A stretch of 64,000 nt of DNA, taken from positions 682,001-746,000 of the forward strand of contig CP051141.1 of the NCBI GenBank assembly GCA_001592805.2, read 5' to 3'. This document shows, piece after piece, positions 12,689 through 24,111 of this stretch. The stretch comes from Peltaster fructicola. Its lineage: Eukaryota; Ascomycota; Dothideomycetes. The position numbers and the translations under genes are program-made. Below the pieces are notes generated by a model, which made no database searches, was not told the DNA's origin, and was given only the letters and a program-made list of their open reading frames with translations. Numbering within the stretch: the first letter of the stretch is position 1; each line of letters starts with the position of its first letter.

Positions 12689-14323
12689 TTATTGGCCATA
12701 ATGCTGTCCACTTTGTCCACCAACTTCTGCAACAGGCCTGAAAGCCTGCCCCGCTGCACCATAGCCAGCTCCGTAGCTAGCACCACCACTGATACCGAGA
12801 CCATTGATGTCGCTAGCAGAGTGACCAGACTGCGGAGCTTGTGGAACACCGTATGAGTTCTGGCGAGAGTATGACAGGTGGCCGTTGTGCATCTGCTCGC
12901 CATTCATGTGCTGTGAGGCTTGTGTCATGGAGACTGGGCTCTTCACGGTATGGTGTGGTGATTGTGCGGTGGCGCTCGAGGGTGCGCTGGCCATTCCGTA
13001 GCCCTGTGTTGGAGATCGGACGTGGTAGCCTTGCGACGGTATCGTCTGACCATTCTGCGATGTGCTGTACATGTGGTGAGACTGTCCATTCTGCGCACTG
13101 CCGTTCATGCCAGTGCTGCTGTATGATGATCGTCCACTCGGTGCACTCATCGAGCCAAATCCTTGTCCTTGTGGTTGCACAGGAGTCGAGTAGGACGAGT
13201 GAATCATGCCAGAGGATGCTTGGCTGTCAGCTCGTTGCATATTTGGGTACTGTGATGCGTATCCTCCGCTGTAGCCATTCATTGTCGGTGTAGACGCATG
13301 ACTATGCTCCTCTTGCTTGACGGACGCTGTCGGTGTTGGCGCAGAGTCCTTGTAGTAGCCTGGGTATGCCTGTGCTGCGTAGGCTGGGTGTGTGCCATAA
13401 GCCATGGCTCCAGATGTAGGCGTAGCTGGCCATGCGGTGGTGGTCGCTCCTGGGTACATGTTAGCGCCAGACGCAGGCATGCTGTACATTGGATATTGCT
13501 GTTGACCAGCAAAGTATTGTCCAGGTCGCACATTGTATGCTCCATTGTTCATGTGCTGGTACATTGCTTGCGAATGCATGTGCATCGTCGACTGATCGAC
13601 TGGGAAGTGGTCGCCTTCCTCAACTGGTGCGCGGAAGTTCTGCTTGAGATAGAGCTCTGGTCGAACCTGGACCGAAGCAAGTCGAGGATCTGACAGTGGT
13701 CGAGGCAGATTGTTGTGCTTGACGTCGTCGACCTTGTAATACGAGACCATGTGGTGGGAGATGCCATTGATAGAAATGCTCATTGTCTTCTTGACAAGTC
13801 CATCGGGTCGGAAACCATAGCTGTCGACGAGAGAACCGATCAGCTGTCGCTCCAGCTCCTTGTCTTGGTCAGAGCCTGGAACACCTGGCTTCTGCTCACC
13901 GGCAACGCTTGGAGTTGGTGGTGTTAAGGGTCGCTGAACCTCGATTGGCTCTGAATGCTGTTCAGAATCACGTCGGGGATACGGCTCGCCTGGCAGACTC
14001 GTTCGCTTGCGCTTCATTGCACGCTTCTTCTCACCTGGTGGAAAGGGCTTCTCGAGTTCGCGATAGATGAGGAAGTTGCCAAGGATGCGACTTGGCGACC
14101 AAGCGACGCCGTCGGTCCATCTTTTGATGCCGGACGCGTTCTCCTCATAGATGAAAATGCTGCCACTCTTGATGAGGGAGTTCCGTTCTCGATCGTGCGG
14201 TCGTCGTGGGACGTGATGAAGCTTGCCGCTTAAGCAGGCCTCGAAGAGGATGAGCCCATCCATGCTGTTTTGGACGAAGCCATGGAAGGTAGGCACCAGT
14301 GGCCCTGCGCCACCTGTAGTCAT
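12689..14323 (-). CDS. WOR1: WOPR-domain master regulator (WOR1/RYP1/SGE1 family), 544 aa
   Basis: This is a Gti1/Pac2 (WOPR) transcription factor. Family members control white-opaque switching in Candida (WOR1), the yeast phase of Histoplasma (RYP1) and effector expression in Fusarium (SGE1). WOPRa lies at about residues 8-100, with FHGFV, DGLILFEACL, SGIKRWTDG and WSPSRILGNFLIYREL. WOPRb lies at about 175-250, with KKTMSI and HHMVSYY. The tail is rich in Gln, Ser, Tyr and Gly and ends HYGQ, as in fungal SGE1 proteins. The open frame extends upstream only through a TTG; the first ATG, at 14323, has A at -3 and starts just before WOPRa. No intron is needed. Confidence 0.95.
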   Translation of the reverse strand: MTTGGAGPLVPTFHGFVQNSMDGLILFEACLSGKLHHVPRRPHDRERNSLIKSGSIFIYEENASGIKRWTDGVAWSPSRILGNFLIYRELEKPFPPGEKKRAMKRKRTSLPGEPYPRRDSEQHSEPIEVQRPLTPPTPSVAGEQKPGVPGSDQDKELERQLIGSLVDSYGFRPDGLVKKTMSISINGISHHMVSYYKVDDVKHNNLPRPLSDPRLASVQVRPELYLKQNFRAPVEEGDHFPVDQSTMHMHSQAMYQHMNNGAYNVRPGQYFAGQQQYPMYSMPASGANMYPGATTTAWPATPTSGAMAYGTHPAYAAQAYPGYYKDSAPTPTASVKQEEHSHASTPTMNGYSGGYASQYPNMQRADSQASSGMIHSSYSTPVQPQGQGFGSMSAPSGRSSYSSTGMNGSAQNGQSHHMYSTSQNGQTIPSQGYHVRSPTQGYGMASAPSSATAQSPHHTVKSPVSMTQASQHMNGEQMHNGHLSYSRQNSYGVPQAPQSGHSASDINGLGISGGASYGAGYGAAGQAFRPVAEVGGQSGQHYGQ

Positions 14324-17300
14324 TGTGTGATGTGTTGATCCGATCGAAGAGTGGAAGAGGTTCTGGTGCAGCAAGGATGTCTGCGATCCACTCGTCAAGC
14401 GGCTTGTGTTTCGCGTTTCGTCTTCGATGTGTAGGAAGTCGCTTTAGAGTGTCGAAGGTTTGACTTGTTACCTCATGGCACCACTTGAAGCAAGCAGAGC
14501 ACAGCAACGGCAGTGAGTATGCTCAGGGAATACAAACTCTAGATCAGAGGGCCTTGCGATCTGATGTAGAATTTAGGTTGAGATATCGATGGGTAAGGTT
14601 TCGTGTGCTCGTCAGGTACAGAATTCAAAAATGGGACCTGACCGAGGATGGGTAGGAACCAAAGTATATGTGTGGATGTCGAGATCAGCACAGGCTCAGC
14701 AGGTTGCGATAATGGGTAGTGTCTGGTCTGAATGGGCGTAGTGTGATCCTCGAAGTGGGCTGGTATTAGAGGGCGCGCGCTCCTATCCTAGGTAGTGCCG
14801 ATGGCGAACAGGGTGGGTAGTATCTTGCTGTTGATGTGACTAGCCTCACAGCATATAAGCTTAAAAGTGGAAGGCAGCAGGAGAGTTCAGCGAGGTACCA
14901 GTGCTCTCTGTGTTTAAGTGGTATTGGGAGACTGCTGAGATAGAGTTTTCCCTGCTGAGGATGAAAGGACAAGTGATATGGCTTGCTGCCTCCCCTTATG
15001 CAGGCCGCAAATTATGTACCTGCGACGGGTAGTGACTGGATGGGTGAAAGGATTCGGAGCAAGAGAGAGCGAGGGGTGGTGTATGTGTCCTTATTTCCCT
15101 CCTCTTGATAATAATGAACAGGCCCAGTCCGAAGGGAACTGCTGATCATTGCGTGCCGCGGCGTGGATCGATAAGGAGGAGCTAGAGCAGTGCGTGTAGA
15201 TGAGCTGGCCCTTCTCGCTCTGCTGCTACCGGCGGCGGATATAATGTAGAAGTGTTGGCACGTTTCGCTCCTGGTCACTCACACTGCACAGGTTTATGAC
15301 TCGACTTCCGAAGACTAGTGCTGCACGTCTGTCGGTCCACCCTGTCAGATTGTATGGTTCGGCAGTCATACGGAGCCAGAGGAGTGAAAGTCGATGCACC
15401 AGCCGTAACAAGTAGTAGCAGGGAAGCACAGACTGACGACAACGATGCTGACGATGATGTTGATGGCGCAGAGGTGATCGTGAGAATCAATAAGAGCTCT
15501 TGACACTAGTTGAGATCCACAGTCGACAGATGTTGCAATTGCATCTTGGGCGGAAAGCTCCTGATTCGAGGAAAGCGCGTGTCGATGCTGCTGATGCTGC
15601 GCTTGAGGATCTGCGCCTAGTCAATCTAGCCTTGTCGATGCATTGATCGTCTGCCTCCTTCTCGCACGTATCACTATGATTTGTGATGTGTACGATTTGA
15701 TGCACTGTTGCAGCGGCATCGCGCGCGATAGCAATCGTGCTGATCCTGAGCGAGTTGCCTGGCTCTGTGGACAGCTCTGACTGCCTTTCACAGGCTATTG
15801 CCGGCTGGCTTTTGCTATGGCGCCAACCTAGCCATGGATATCCTGACTGACCAGGGCAAGTGTTGGAGAGACTGCTAATGTGAAATAGAGCAGCGAGGGT
15901 CGCGATCAGCTGCGACACGAAGTCGATCTCGCTAGTTCAATGCAGTCAAGCACGCGTTCGCTGCCTATTGGATGCAGGTGCAGCCTGCTGCATGCAGTAC
16001 CTCGCACACCGCAGCGACCAGCAGAGCAGTAGCAAAAGCAGCCATGGAGTCCGCCCTCCATCGTCTTGGGCACCTTCGTCAATCGACCACAAATGGAACC
16101 CGCCTAGCAAGACAAGAGGCTTGCTCTAGCAGAGTTTCGGCCTGCCGCGACTCTATTCACGGTGGATCCGGGGCATTCCATGTGACAAGGATAATCGACA
16201 TCTCACCATCATGTGCGTATCTGGGATCGCAGCGAGTGTGTGTGTGCGCGCTTTGGTACCTGGCGGGATCGTGTCGTCAGCGAGATGCGTTGTACTGGGC
16301 CACATCGAATGACCCATGGTACCTTGTCTTCCTTGCCCAGGAACAGCGTACCACATTCTTCAGCAGCAACAAAACAACTCATCTCGCCCAGCTCTAGGCT
16401 CGACTCTCTGCAACATACTGCGAGCGATTTCATGTCTGAGCTCTATCACATGCTCATACTCTGCTACTTGCCAACTACAAAGCCACGAACCAAATAAGCA
16501 GACCAGCGCCGCAATGCTTGCCCGTTGCTGTCTACTAATGACAACACCACTACCAAGTCGGCCAGTGAGCTGGCGTCGGACGGCTTCTCCTAGCGCAGCT
16601 TCGCAAGAGCATGGATCTGAGCATGGATGTCGACGGGAGGACTAGAATGCGCCCATTGCATCAGGACCCAGATGCCTGCAGTGAGAGGAAGCTGTCAAAC
16701 AGCAGATGGCGCCGGACTGCGTCTGTTCGCACGTAAGACCGGTGTCAGCAGCGATAACGGCGGTCTATCATTCGTCAGATTTTCCACAGTACTGGGTCAC
16801 CACAACTGCACAAGCCCCTTATTTCTCATCCACACACCTTTCGAGCTATCGTGCGCACGTGTGTCTCAGAGCACCATCTTGGATCGCTCTGACTCGTATC
16901 AAACAAGAGCCGTTGCGCTGCTCGCTGTCCGCTGCCTGGTGCCAGGACCAACCTTGCTTCGACTTGCCGATTTACAGCCTTGCTGTCGTCTGCGTTCGTC
17001 TTCAAAGCCATCGAAGGACTTCAATGCGCCCAGGAGTGGCTACCATATGGTTACTGTTGATGAAGCAGCATGCCACAGGCCCTCCAACAGAGGTGAGGCG
17101 AGCATTCAGAAGACATACACCAAGCCGATTACAGCCAATGCCCATCTACATTTGACAGTAACGCTCCCAAGCGCATGGTCCGACCAAGGCAGCCACACTG
17201 CTGGGTCTATTGTCCCCATGCAAGCAATCACAAGACTGGCAGGTCTACAGCAACAATCATACGTGCGTCCAGACCAGCAGCCTTGTGATATCATACTTTC

Positions 17301-18946
17301 AGCCAGATTGGCCGCATCCTTCCACTCCGCGGCATGCTACTCTCATCCATCCATTACGATCGTCCAGCAGCTCTCGACCTTTGGCACTTGAGCATGAGGG
17401 GTTGTGAGCTTTTGCGTACTGATGTGCAACGGCGCGGCAATCTAATGATGCTGCATGTCGAGCTAAGTCCTGCAACGACTCACTCTCTGACGAATCACCG
17501 CAAGCGCAACAGTACTGTTGCCGTACACTCATCACCGATAGTTCGCTCTCGTCTCGTGAATCCCGACTAGGGGGCTGAAACGATAGAGCCGCCTCTTGTC
17601 ATCGTTCGGATTCTTTCAAGCAGACACTCGGCACAGCAGCTATGACATCTTGGTCGCATTGATTGCCCAATTCTGCTTCGTGCCTGATGAATAACGAGAA
17701 ACATATCCACTGAACCAGATTGCCAAGATCTGCTGACGGCTCATTGACCGACCAGCCACCAGCAATACAGCGCTTGCACAAGTCAGGCAGTACGCAGAGC
17801 AAGCCGCGAACTACCGCTTGGAACCATGCAATGCTACTGTGAGACCATGCACTTTATAGTGGTCAGGATTTATGGAGAGTAGAGCTTGCTGACATCTCCA
17901 TGAGAGATGTCGTCAAGTTAAGAAGTGAACATGCTGAATAAAGTTCGACAGCAGTGAATCTTCAAAGGTATGTTCTTGAAGATCTGCTATGCGCATGAAC
18001 CTGGTCTGTAACTCTCAATCAGCCTGGCAAGGGGAGTGATCTGACTTCCGGGCCATGATCTGGTGCTACGGACCTGCTCGAACCACCCGCCACGCGATAT
18101 TTCACACACGAATACCCATGATAAGTATAGGAATGGTCCCTGTGACACAACAGCTATATTTGTCATCTGATCTCGTTCATCTGGTCTCCCCTTATCACGG
18201 TACGAGCGAGAGTGAATAATGCCTGAGAGCAGCTGACAGGGAAGGCGCACCGAGTACCAAGCAGAAATCAGCCACTACTGCGAGGTACCGTGTTTCAGGT
18301 TGGGTCAAGTAATTCCCCTCTTCAACGTCCAAAAGCCGCACTACGCTATCGTCTGTCGTGCATGGAGACTGTGCTTGAGACATCGAGGGCTTACATTGAA
18401 TCGCTTGGGAAAGCCGAGCGACGAACGCCACCGTCTGACAGCTAATCGTCTCTTCCTGGCTCGAGGCAGTCCAAGCGGTGAGCCCTGAACTGTCTGGAAT
18501 TGCGCCGTTGACGAGTATCGGACACTCGCTGGGCGACTAGAGAATACTAGCGAGCGCCAGAACGTTGTGAGATAGGAACAGGCAATAATCCATGACTATC
18601 GATCTGTCTGTGGAGGAGTTGACCGGAAGAGGGAGCCATCTCGTCACCGATCGATCATACACGCCATCAGGAGACCAATTTGTGATATCCTTGCGGCCGC
18701 ATTATGGCAAGTGGACGGCCAAATGATGATACGGGACCAGACACCAGCAGATAGCTCGTATATACGAAATGTAGAGCAACATCCGGCCCCAGCTTGGTTA
18801 CGATGGGTCTGGTCATCGAGGACACAGAATATCGATCGGCGGACATACTGTGAACGGCATTTGGTCGAAATGCTACAGTTGTGTACACAGGAGTGGCTGA
18901 GACACCATCTCCACGACGCCTATTATGCTAAGAAGACGGAGCATGC
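14324..18946. promoter_or_regulatory. 4.6-kb gene-poor region upstream of WOR1
   Basis: This is the longest non-coding stretch in the window. It spans from the WOR1 start to the CBP80 stop, so apart from the CBP80 3' UTR it is available to WOR1. The largest open frame (254 codons at 16627-17391 +) has no family features and skewed composition. WOR1-type genes in other fungi are known for very long regulatory regions and leaders, so I infer an extended promoter and/or 5' UTR. I could not identify specific WOPR sites by eye. Confidence 0.5.
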
Positions 18947-21619
18947 TCACAAGATGTCCTCGTCTACCGTGTCCATGCCTTGCTCAGCTGCACCGTCGTG
19001 CTCCTCGACAGGTTCGATCAGAGGTTCGATGGCAGCCTCGCCGACCACGGTCTCCTCAACAGCGGCCTTGCGTCGCCATACTCGAGCCCATCGTCTGCCC
19101 CAGATGACGATGAGATCCTGCTCCTCGTTATCACCATCATAGCGTTCGATCATCTCGTCCGAGGCACCAGTAGCCACTGCTTCCACGGCGTCGTCGATGG
19201 CTGTGAAGAGGTCTCTCAAGCTTTGGCGCTCTAACGGCAGCACCTCATCGATCTGCTTGCGCTCGTGGAAGGGTACGGCAGGGCTGTTGCGCTGCTGTAC
19301 GACACCACGCAGACGATCCGTCATCTTGTTCATCGTCATGGAGACGAGCTCGTAGACCTGTGAAGAGGCGAGTGCACGTCCGTGGTCCAGACGATCTCGC
19401 AGTGCCCACTCAATGACTGACATTGGAGTAATGATGGTGTAGTTGAGGAGCTTGTCAATGAGATTGACAGCGTTGCCAGGTTGGTCAACCCAGAAGTCGA
19501 CGACTGCTGATATTATCTGTCTTCGGGCCGGCTCAGACTGTTGTCCGACTTCCAGCAGACGCTCCCTACAGCGATCAATAGTCGATACAATATGCGACAG
19601 CGACTTGGCGCCAATGCTGCATATTGCTGTCATATAGATATCAGTACTGGCGACAAGAGGATCCGTGCCGTGAGCGGTGGCTTGTTCATGGACTGCGTCG
19701 ATGACCGCTTGGATCTCGTCTTCTGGTGCCTTCTTCTTGAGCAGGGCAAGGATCTTGCGTCCCTCCACTGCATATGGCGTGGTATCCTTGGCATACTTGA
19801 AGTCTGGGATGTCCTTCTCCTTGCTGGCTGGCACAAGCTTCTGGAAGTTGTCTGGCAAGGTTTCCCGAATGCGCTTCGCAAAGGACAGGCGGATCTCCTT
19901 GTCGATGACGCTGTCGATGAAGGCCTTCTTCGGATGGATCTTGGTAATATCAACCTCAGGTGCCCTGTACTGTTAGTATGACCACCAATCTGCGTAATAG
20001 CACTCACCATTCCTGCCACTTCCATCGGAACTCGAAATTGCTTAGATGATGAGCGAACCAGTCGAGGAACCTGTAAGCCAGCTCTAGGTCCATAAGATGT
20101 ACATTGCGGTACAAGAATCGAATGCCACGACCAAGACTAGGTGCGATGGCTGATGGTGACAATTTGCACAGCTCGGTGATCAGTGAATGGTAATAGACCA
20201 GCTTGTGCTCCGCAGACGGGAGTCTGAAGATCTGTGAGAATATGGCATCGACTGCTATATCTTCCGACTTCCAGGTAGGCTCGCCGGACTCGAGGTTCTT
20301 CAGCTTGTCAAGGTTGAGGCCACGCTTTGCAAACAGTCCTGGAGACCAGAAGTTGTCGTGCTCTTTGAGCAGCTTAGCCGCGATGTTCCTGTTGTACTCT
20401 AGAATGTTCAATGTATCTGCGACAGTATCACGCATCAAGGATGCAGCAATGTTGGATGTGGGCGGCACAGTCTCGATGTCTTGGTCTGCAAAGAGTGAGA
20501 AGAACACTTCAGGGAACAGAAGCTTGGGTCCTGCGTTGATGGATGCAGGGATTTCGAGGCCTGGGAATGAGTGTGTCTTCTCGCTACCATTGGCATCACC
20601 GTTGCTTTGACTGTTTGCAGTCAGCCTAGGAATGCAGGCAAGCTTCCAGCCTGTGGTGGACTCCTCCTGAAGCTGCTTTTGTAGCAAAGAGATCAAGCTG
20701 GCGCAGGGCATAGGTCGTGTATCAGAGTTATCCGATGGATATGGATCGACCAAGGGCTCCAACGGGTGAGGGGTCGAGGCAACGATATCGGTCTTCTCGA
20801 GCAGTTCTGCAGCTCTCTGGTGCATTGAGGAGTCAGTGCTGAAGGCGACAAGGTATGGTATGGTTAGAAGAATAATCTTGACCAGCTCAATGCCAACAAC
20901 CTGTATCTGTTAGTATAGTACACACAAGGACTTCATCATACGCACATCTTCCTGCGACTCAGTCTGAAGGTCAGCTGCACGATTGAAGAGCTCATCAAGG
21001 ATTGGCATCACCCCGTCTTGTGCAAACATTGGTCCTAGACAAGCCAAAAAGCGCAGCAAGAGCTTGAAGTCTCTCCACTCGCCTGCATTGATAGCTTCCT
21101 GTACTTGTGGTATGAATCGGTTGAGGAACAAGGCGCCAATCTCGGCGTCTTGCGCGTTGGCGAACAGGACTGTTGCAGCAACGTATGGTATTTTGAGTGG
21201 CTGTTCCACAACACTGTCCCTTCATCAGCACGATGTCTCTTCGTATGTTCCGGTATACACACAGCTTGCTTGCCACACTGCAGAAGATATCCTTGACGAA
21301 GTCGTCAGACCAATTGTCCGCTGCTAGCTTCGCAACCTGTTCAGCAACGCTCTGCGCAGATCTTGGTGCCATATTGGGTGCCGCGTCCTCGCCGATCTCG
21401 AGGAGACCTCGACGGATTCGTGTCCCAGGTGGAATGTCAACGCGAGCACGCTGGCGACGTCCATTGTCGAAATCGTCCTCGTCTGTCAGGTATGGTCAGT
21501 TCCAGTCTGTGCATGAGGCTGTTGAGCTCACCTCCGTGTCGCTTGCGTTTACGATCACGGCCGCCAGGATGTCCTCCGCCGTGGCCGCGGTGATCGCGAC
21601 GATTGTCTGTATCAGCCAT
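18947..21619 (-). CDS. CBC1: nuclear cap-binding complex large subunit CBP80, 828 aa
   Basis: CBP80 pairs with CBP20 to bind the m7G cap of nascent transcripts and links capping to splicing, export and decay. Exons are 21619-21532, 21482-21263, 21213-20946, 20900-20008 and 19964-18947; all junctions keep frame. The N-terminus is rich in Arg, Gly and His and includes a basic GRDRKRKRHG stretch, a likely nuclear localisation signal. The MIF4G-type helical repeats follow, including the first-repeat segment EQPLKIPYVAATVLF, then FRWKWQEW and the C-terminal WGRRWARVWRRKA. An acidic tail ends the protein. Length matches fungal orthologues (about 800-850). The introns are 43-50 nt. Confidence 0.94.
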
Positions 21620-22597
21620 GCTGTGGTTGATGAACAGCGTATAATGATGGTGTGGTTGTCGCAATGTCGAGCATTCAATTTAAAGTCGCGTGAAGCTCGC
21701 TTTTCATGAGCAGCATCACTGTTTCGAGCTAGTGCGAATGCGGCTCGCCAATTCACTCATGTATACTGGATGGCAGCATGTGGTAGACATAAGATGTTGC
21801 TTTGTGTGCATGGTCCAAGGATGCTATGATATGTAGGATTATCAGCGGTTGCAATGGTCTTCAGGTTTGACGACGTGTGTCCACCCAACTGACATGACGA
21901 AGCAGCTCATAAGCTTGCTTTCGGAGCCACCGACAGCTACTAACAGAGCGAGACTGCTCAGGCGGCCAGCCGATCGATTCGCACGCACATACACCATTGA
22001 AAGACGGTATTGAAAGAGTGCTATCATCAGCTATTCAGACCAACCTCTGCACCCTTACGAATACACGAGGTTGTAGCAAGCAAGCTAGGTGAAGATACCT
22101 CCCTAGTCCTTGGAAGACAAGAACACACCGAGAGACCACCTGACAGCAGGTTTACTTTTGATTGTTGCTCCAGCAGCACCCTGAGCTCTACGCTTCCCGG
22201 ATTTAAGTTCACTCATTATCGAAGCCTTGTCGATGGCAAGGACGAAAATCTCTTGACATCCCCTCTGTCCAACGCCTGGGACAACGCGAGCTGATCAGGA
22301 CGCCTCAAGGAACGAGAGAAAGTATCTGCAGACAACAGAATGCATAGTCCCGTCGGTTTTTTGATAGCATTATCGTTGGTCGATGTCAATCCGTCATACA
22401 GAACATTGAGACTCTCTCTCTCTCAGCAATACCGGTTGACCTCGATCGTTCGCCCGCGAAAACCGGAAAATGATCGTAGTTGAGTCAAATGGTATAGTCG
22501 TTTTTCCCACAATCCAAAAGCATTGGTGTTCGCTGCGTTACTTGTGAGGTTAGGTTATGCTTTCGTGACAAGGACGCAATCATCATGAGTGCCTGCC
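21620..22597. other. spacer: CBP80 promoter and GSK3 3' flank
   Basis: About 980 bp between the CBP80 start and the GSK3 stop, both on the minus strand. A short CT dinucleotide run lies near 22410-22430. No coding potential is convincing. Confidence 0.45.
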
Positions 22598-24111
22598 TCA
22601 ATCCAGACGCGCAAGCATTTGGTCCTTCGACAACGGCTTGAGATCGTCAATGTCGAGACCCTTTGCTGCCAGGACTGAGCGCATGTGTGGTGGAACGAGC
22701 TGAGCGTTGAGACGTGGCTCGATTGAGAGTTCTGTAGAACGTTAGTTGTGCTCCTGAGCGTGGATGTGAGAACGTACCGTGATGGTTGAAGTCGAAAAGG
22801 TTTGGAAGATCCTTCAGTGGTTGATTCGCATGTCTGGAATCTGGCAGACGAGTGTTTGGATCCCTGAGCTCATCAAAGAAGGGATGCACCATGGCGTCAA
22901 TTGCAGAAAGACGCTGCGTAGGAGTGTACTCAAGTAGACGCGAGATCAAGTCGATGGCATTGGCATCAGCTTTCCTAAAGACCTGTACAAATCAGCATGT
23001 CTTCACAGCCTCGAGGACTTTGTAAAGTACCTTGTTGAATGGATGCGGCTTGATCTGTGGAAACTTGTGCTCCATGTAGTTGGGATTCATCGTGCGAATC
23101 TGATCCCGAGTAGGCGTACCCAGCACTTTGATGATCTCAACAAGCTGATCAATACCGGATTCTCCTGGGAAGAGTGGTTGTCCGAGCATGAGCTCTGCCA
23201 TAACACAGCCAGTAGACCACACATCTAAAGCCATATCAGTGTATGCCACAATAGCACGCCTCTTTCACGACATACCAATCTTTGTGGTGTAGTTCGTAGC
23301 TCCGAAGATCAGCTCTGGTGCTCTGTAGTATCGGGAGCAGATGTATGACACATTGGGCTCGTTCTCGACCAGGATCTTCGCGCTTCCGAAATCGCACAGC
23401 TTGAGGATGCCGGACGCTGGGTCAAGAAGTAGGTTCTGGGGCTTGATGTCTCTGTGGCAGATGCCTTGTGAGTGGATGTATGCGAGTGAGCGAAAGAGCT
23501 GGTAGATGTAGAGTTTGACTTCGAGGATCGGCATTGTAGTCTTCAGTTTGTTAAAATGTCGGCTGGCGCGATAGACCGTCTCTGGGACGTATTCGAGAAC
23601 GAGATTGAGGTAGACTTCATCCTTCTGCGCTGCCATCAGCGCTGTTTGTACACCTAACATATTATCGAGGTCGCGTACTCGGTCTCCATTGGAGTAGTAG
23701 AAGGCCTTCAGTTCGACAATGTTCGGATGGCGGACGATTCGCATGATCTGGAGCTCTCGGTTCTGTACGACGTCGTCAGTTGGTTGTTTCCCTCTTGCCT
23801 AGACATACATACCTTGAATCGCTTGTCCTGAAGCACTCGCTTGATGGCTGCATCCTCTCCTGATGGGGAGAGCTTAGTCTGAAACACCACTCCAAATGAC
23901 CCATTGCCCACTATCTTGCACTGAGTGTATGACATATCTTTCGTCTCGCCGGTGAGCCCATCTTGTACCTTTTCGCGGATAATCTCTATAGCAACGAGTT
24001 TTGATCAGCAAAAAAGAAGCAATTTCGGTGACATTGCACAAGTCACGTGGGCCACTCAGACGTACCTCCCATCCTCAGGCCTGAGAAGGCGTTTGGCCGA
24101 CTCTGCGACAT
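22598..24111 (-). CDS. GSK3: glycogen synthase kinase 3 (GSK3-type Ser/Thr kinase)
   Basis: This is a GSK3/shaggy kinase of cytoplasm and nucleus acting in stress, morphogenesis and glycogen control. Exons: 24111-24066, 23987-23813, 23762-23679, 23624-23276, 23224-23031, 22982-22778 and 22731-22598; about 395 residues, the usual fungal length. Visible motifs are the glycine loop [17 protein letters not shown] with the catalytic Lys, [14 protein letters not shown], the activation-loop tyrosine in [13 protein letters not shown], and DVWSTGCV. The N-terminus [21 protein letters not shown] matches fungal orthologues. Within exon 2, the frame encoding QDGLTGETK and that encoding [10 protein letters not shown] differ by one base at an A run (23939-23943, T on +). 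The 54-nt intron at 23625-23678 has no stop and is 3n, so retention would add 18 residues. Confidence 0.94.

Noticed and set aside
16627-17391. 254-codon open frame upstream of WOR1
   Set aside because: No family motif, unusual Cys/His/Arg-rich composition, overlapped by another long frame, and no splice-linked partner. It looks like chance in GC-rich intergenic DNA.
22405-22430. CT repeat and other short simple repeats
   Set aside because: Too short to mean more than ordinary promoter or UTR composition.
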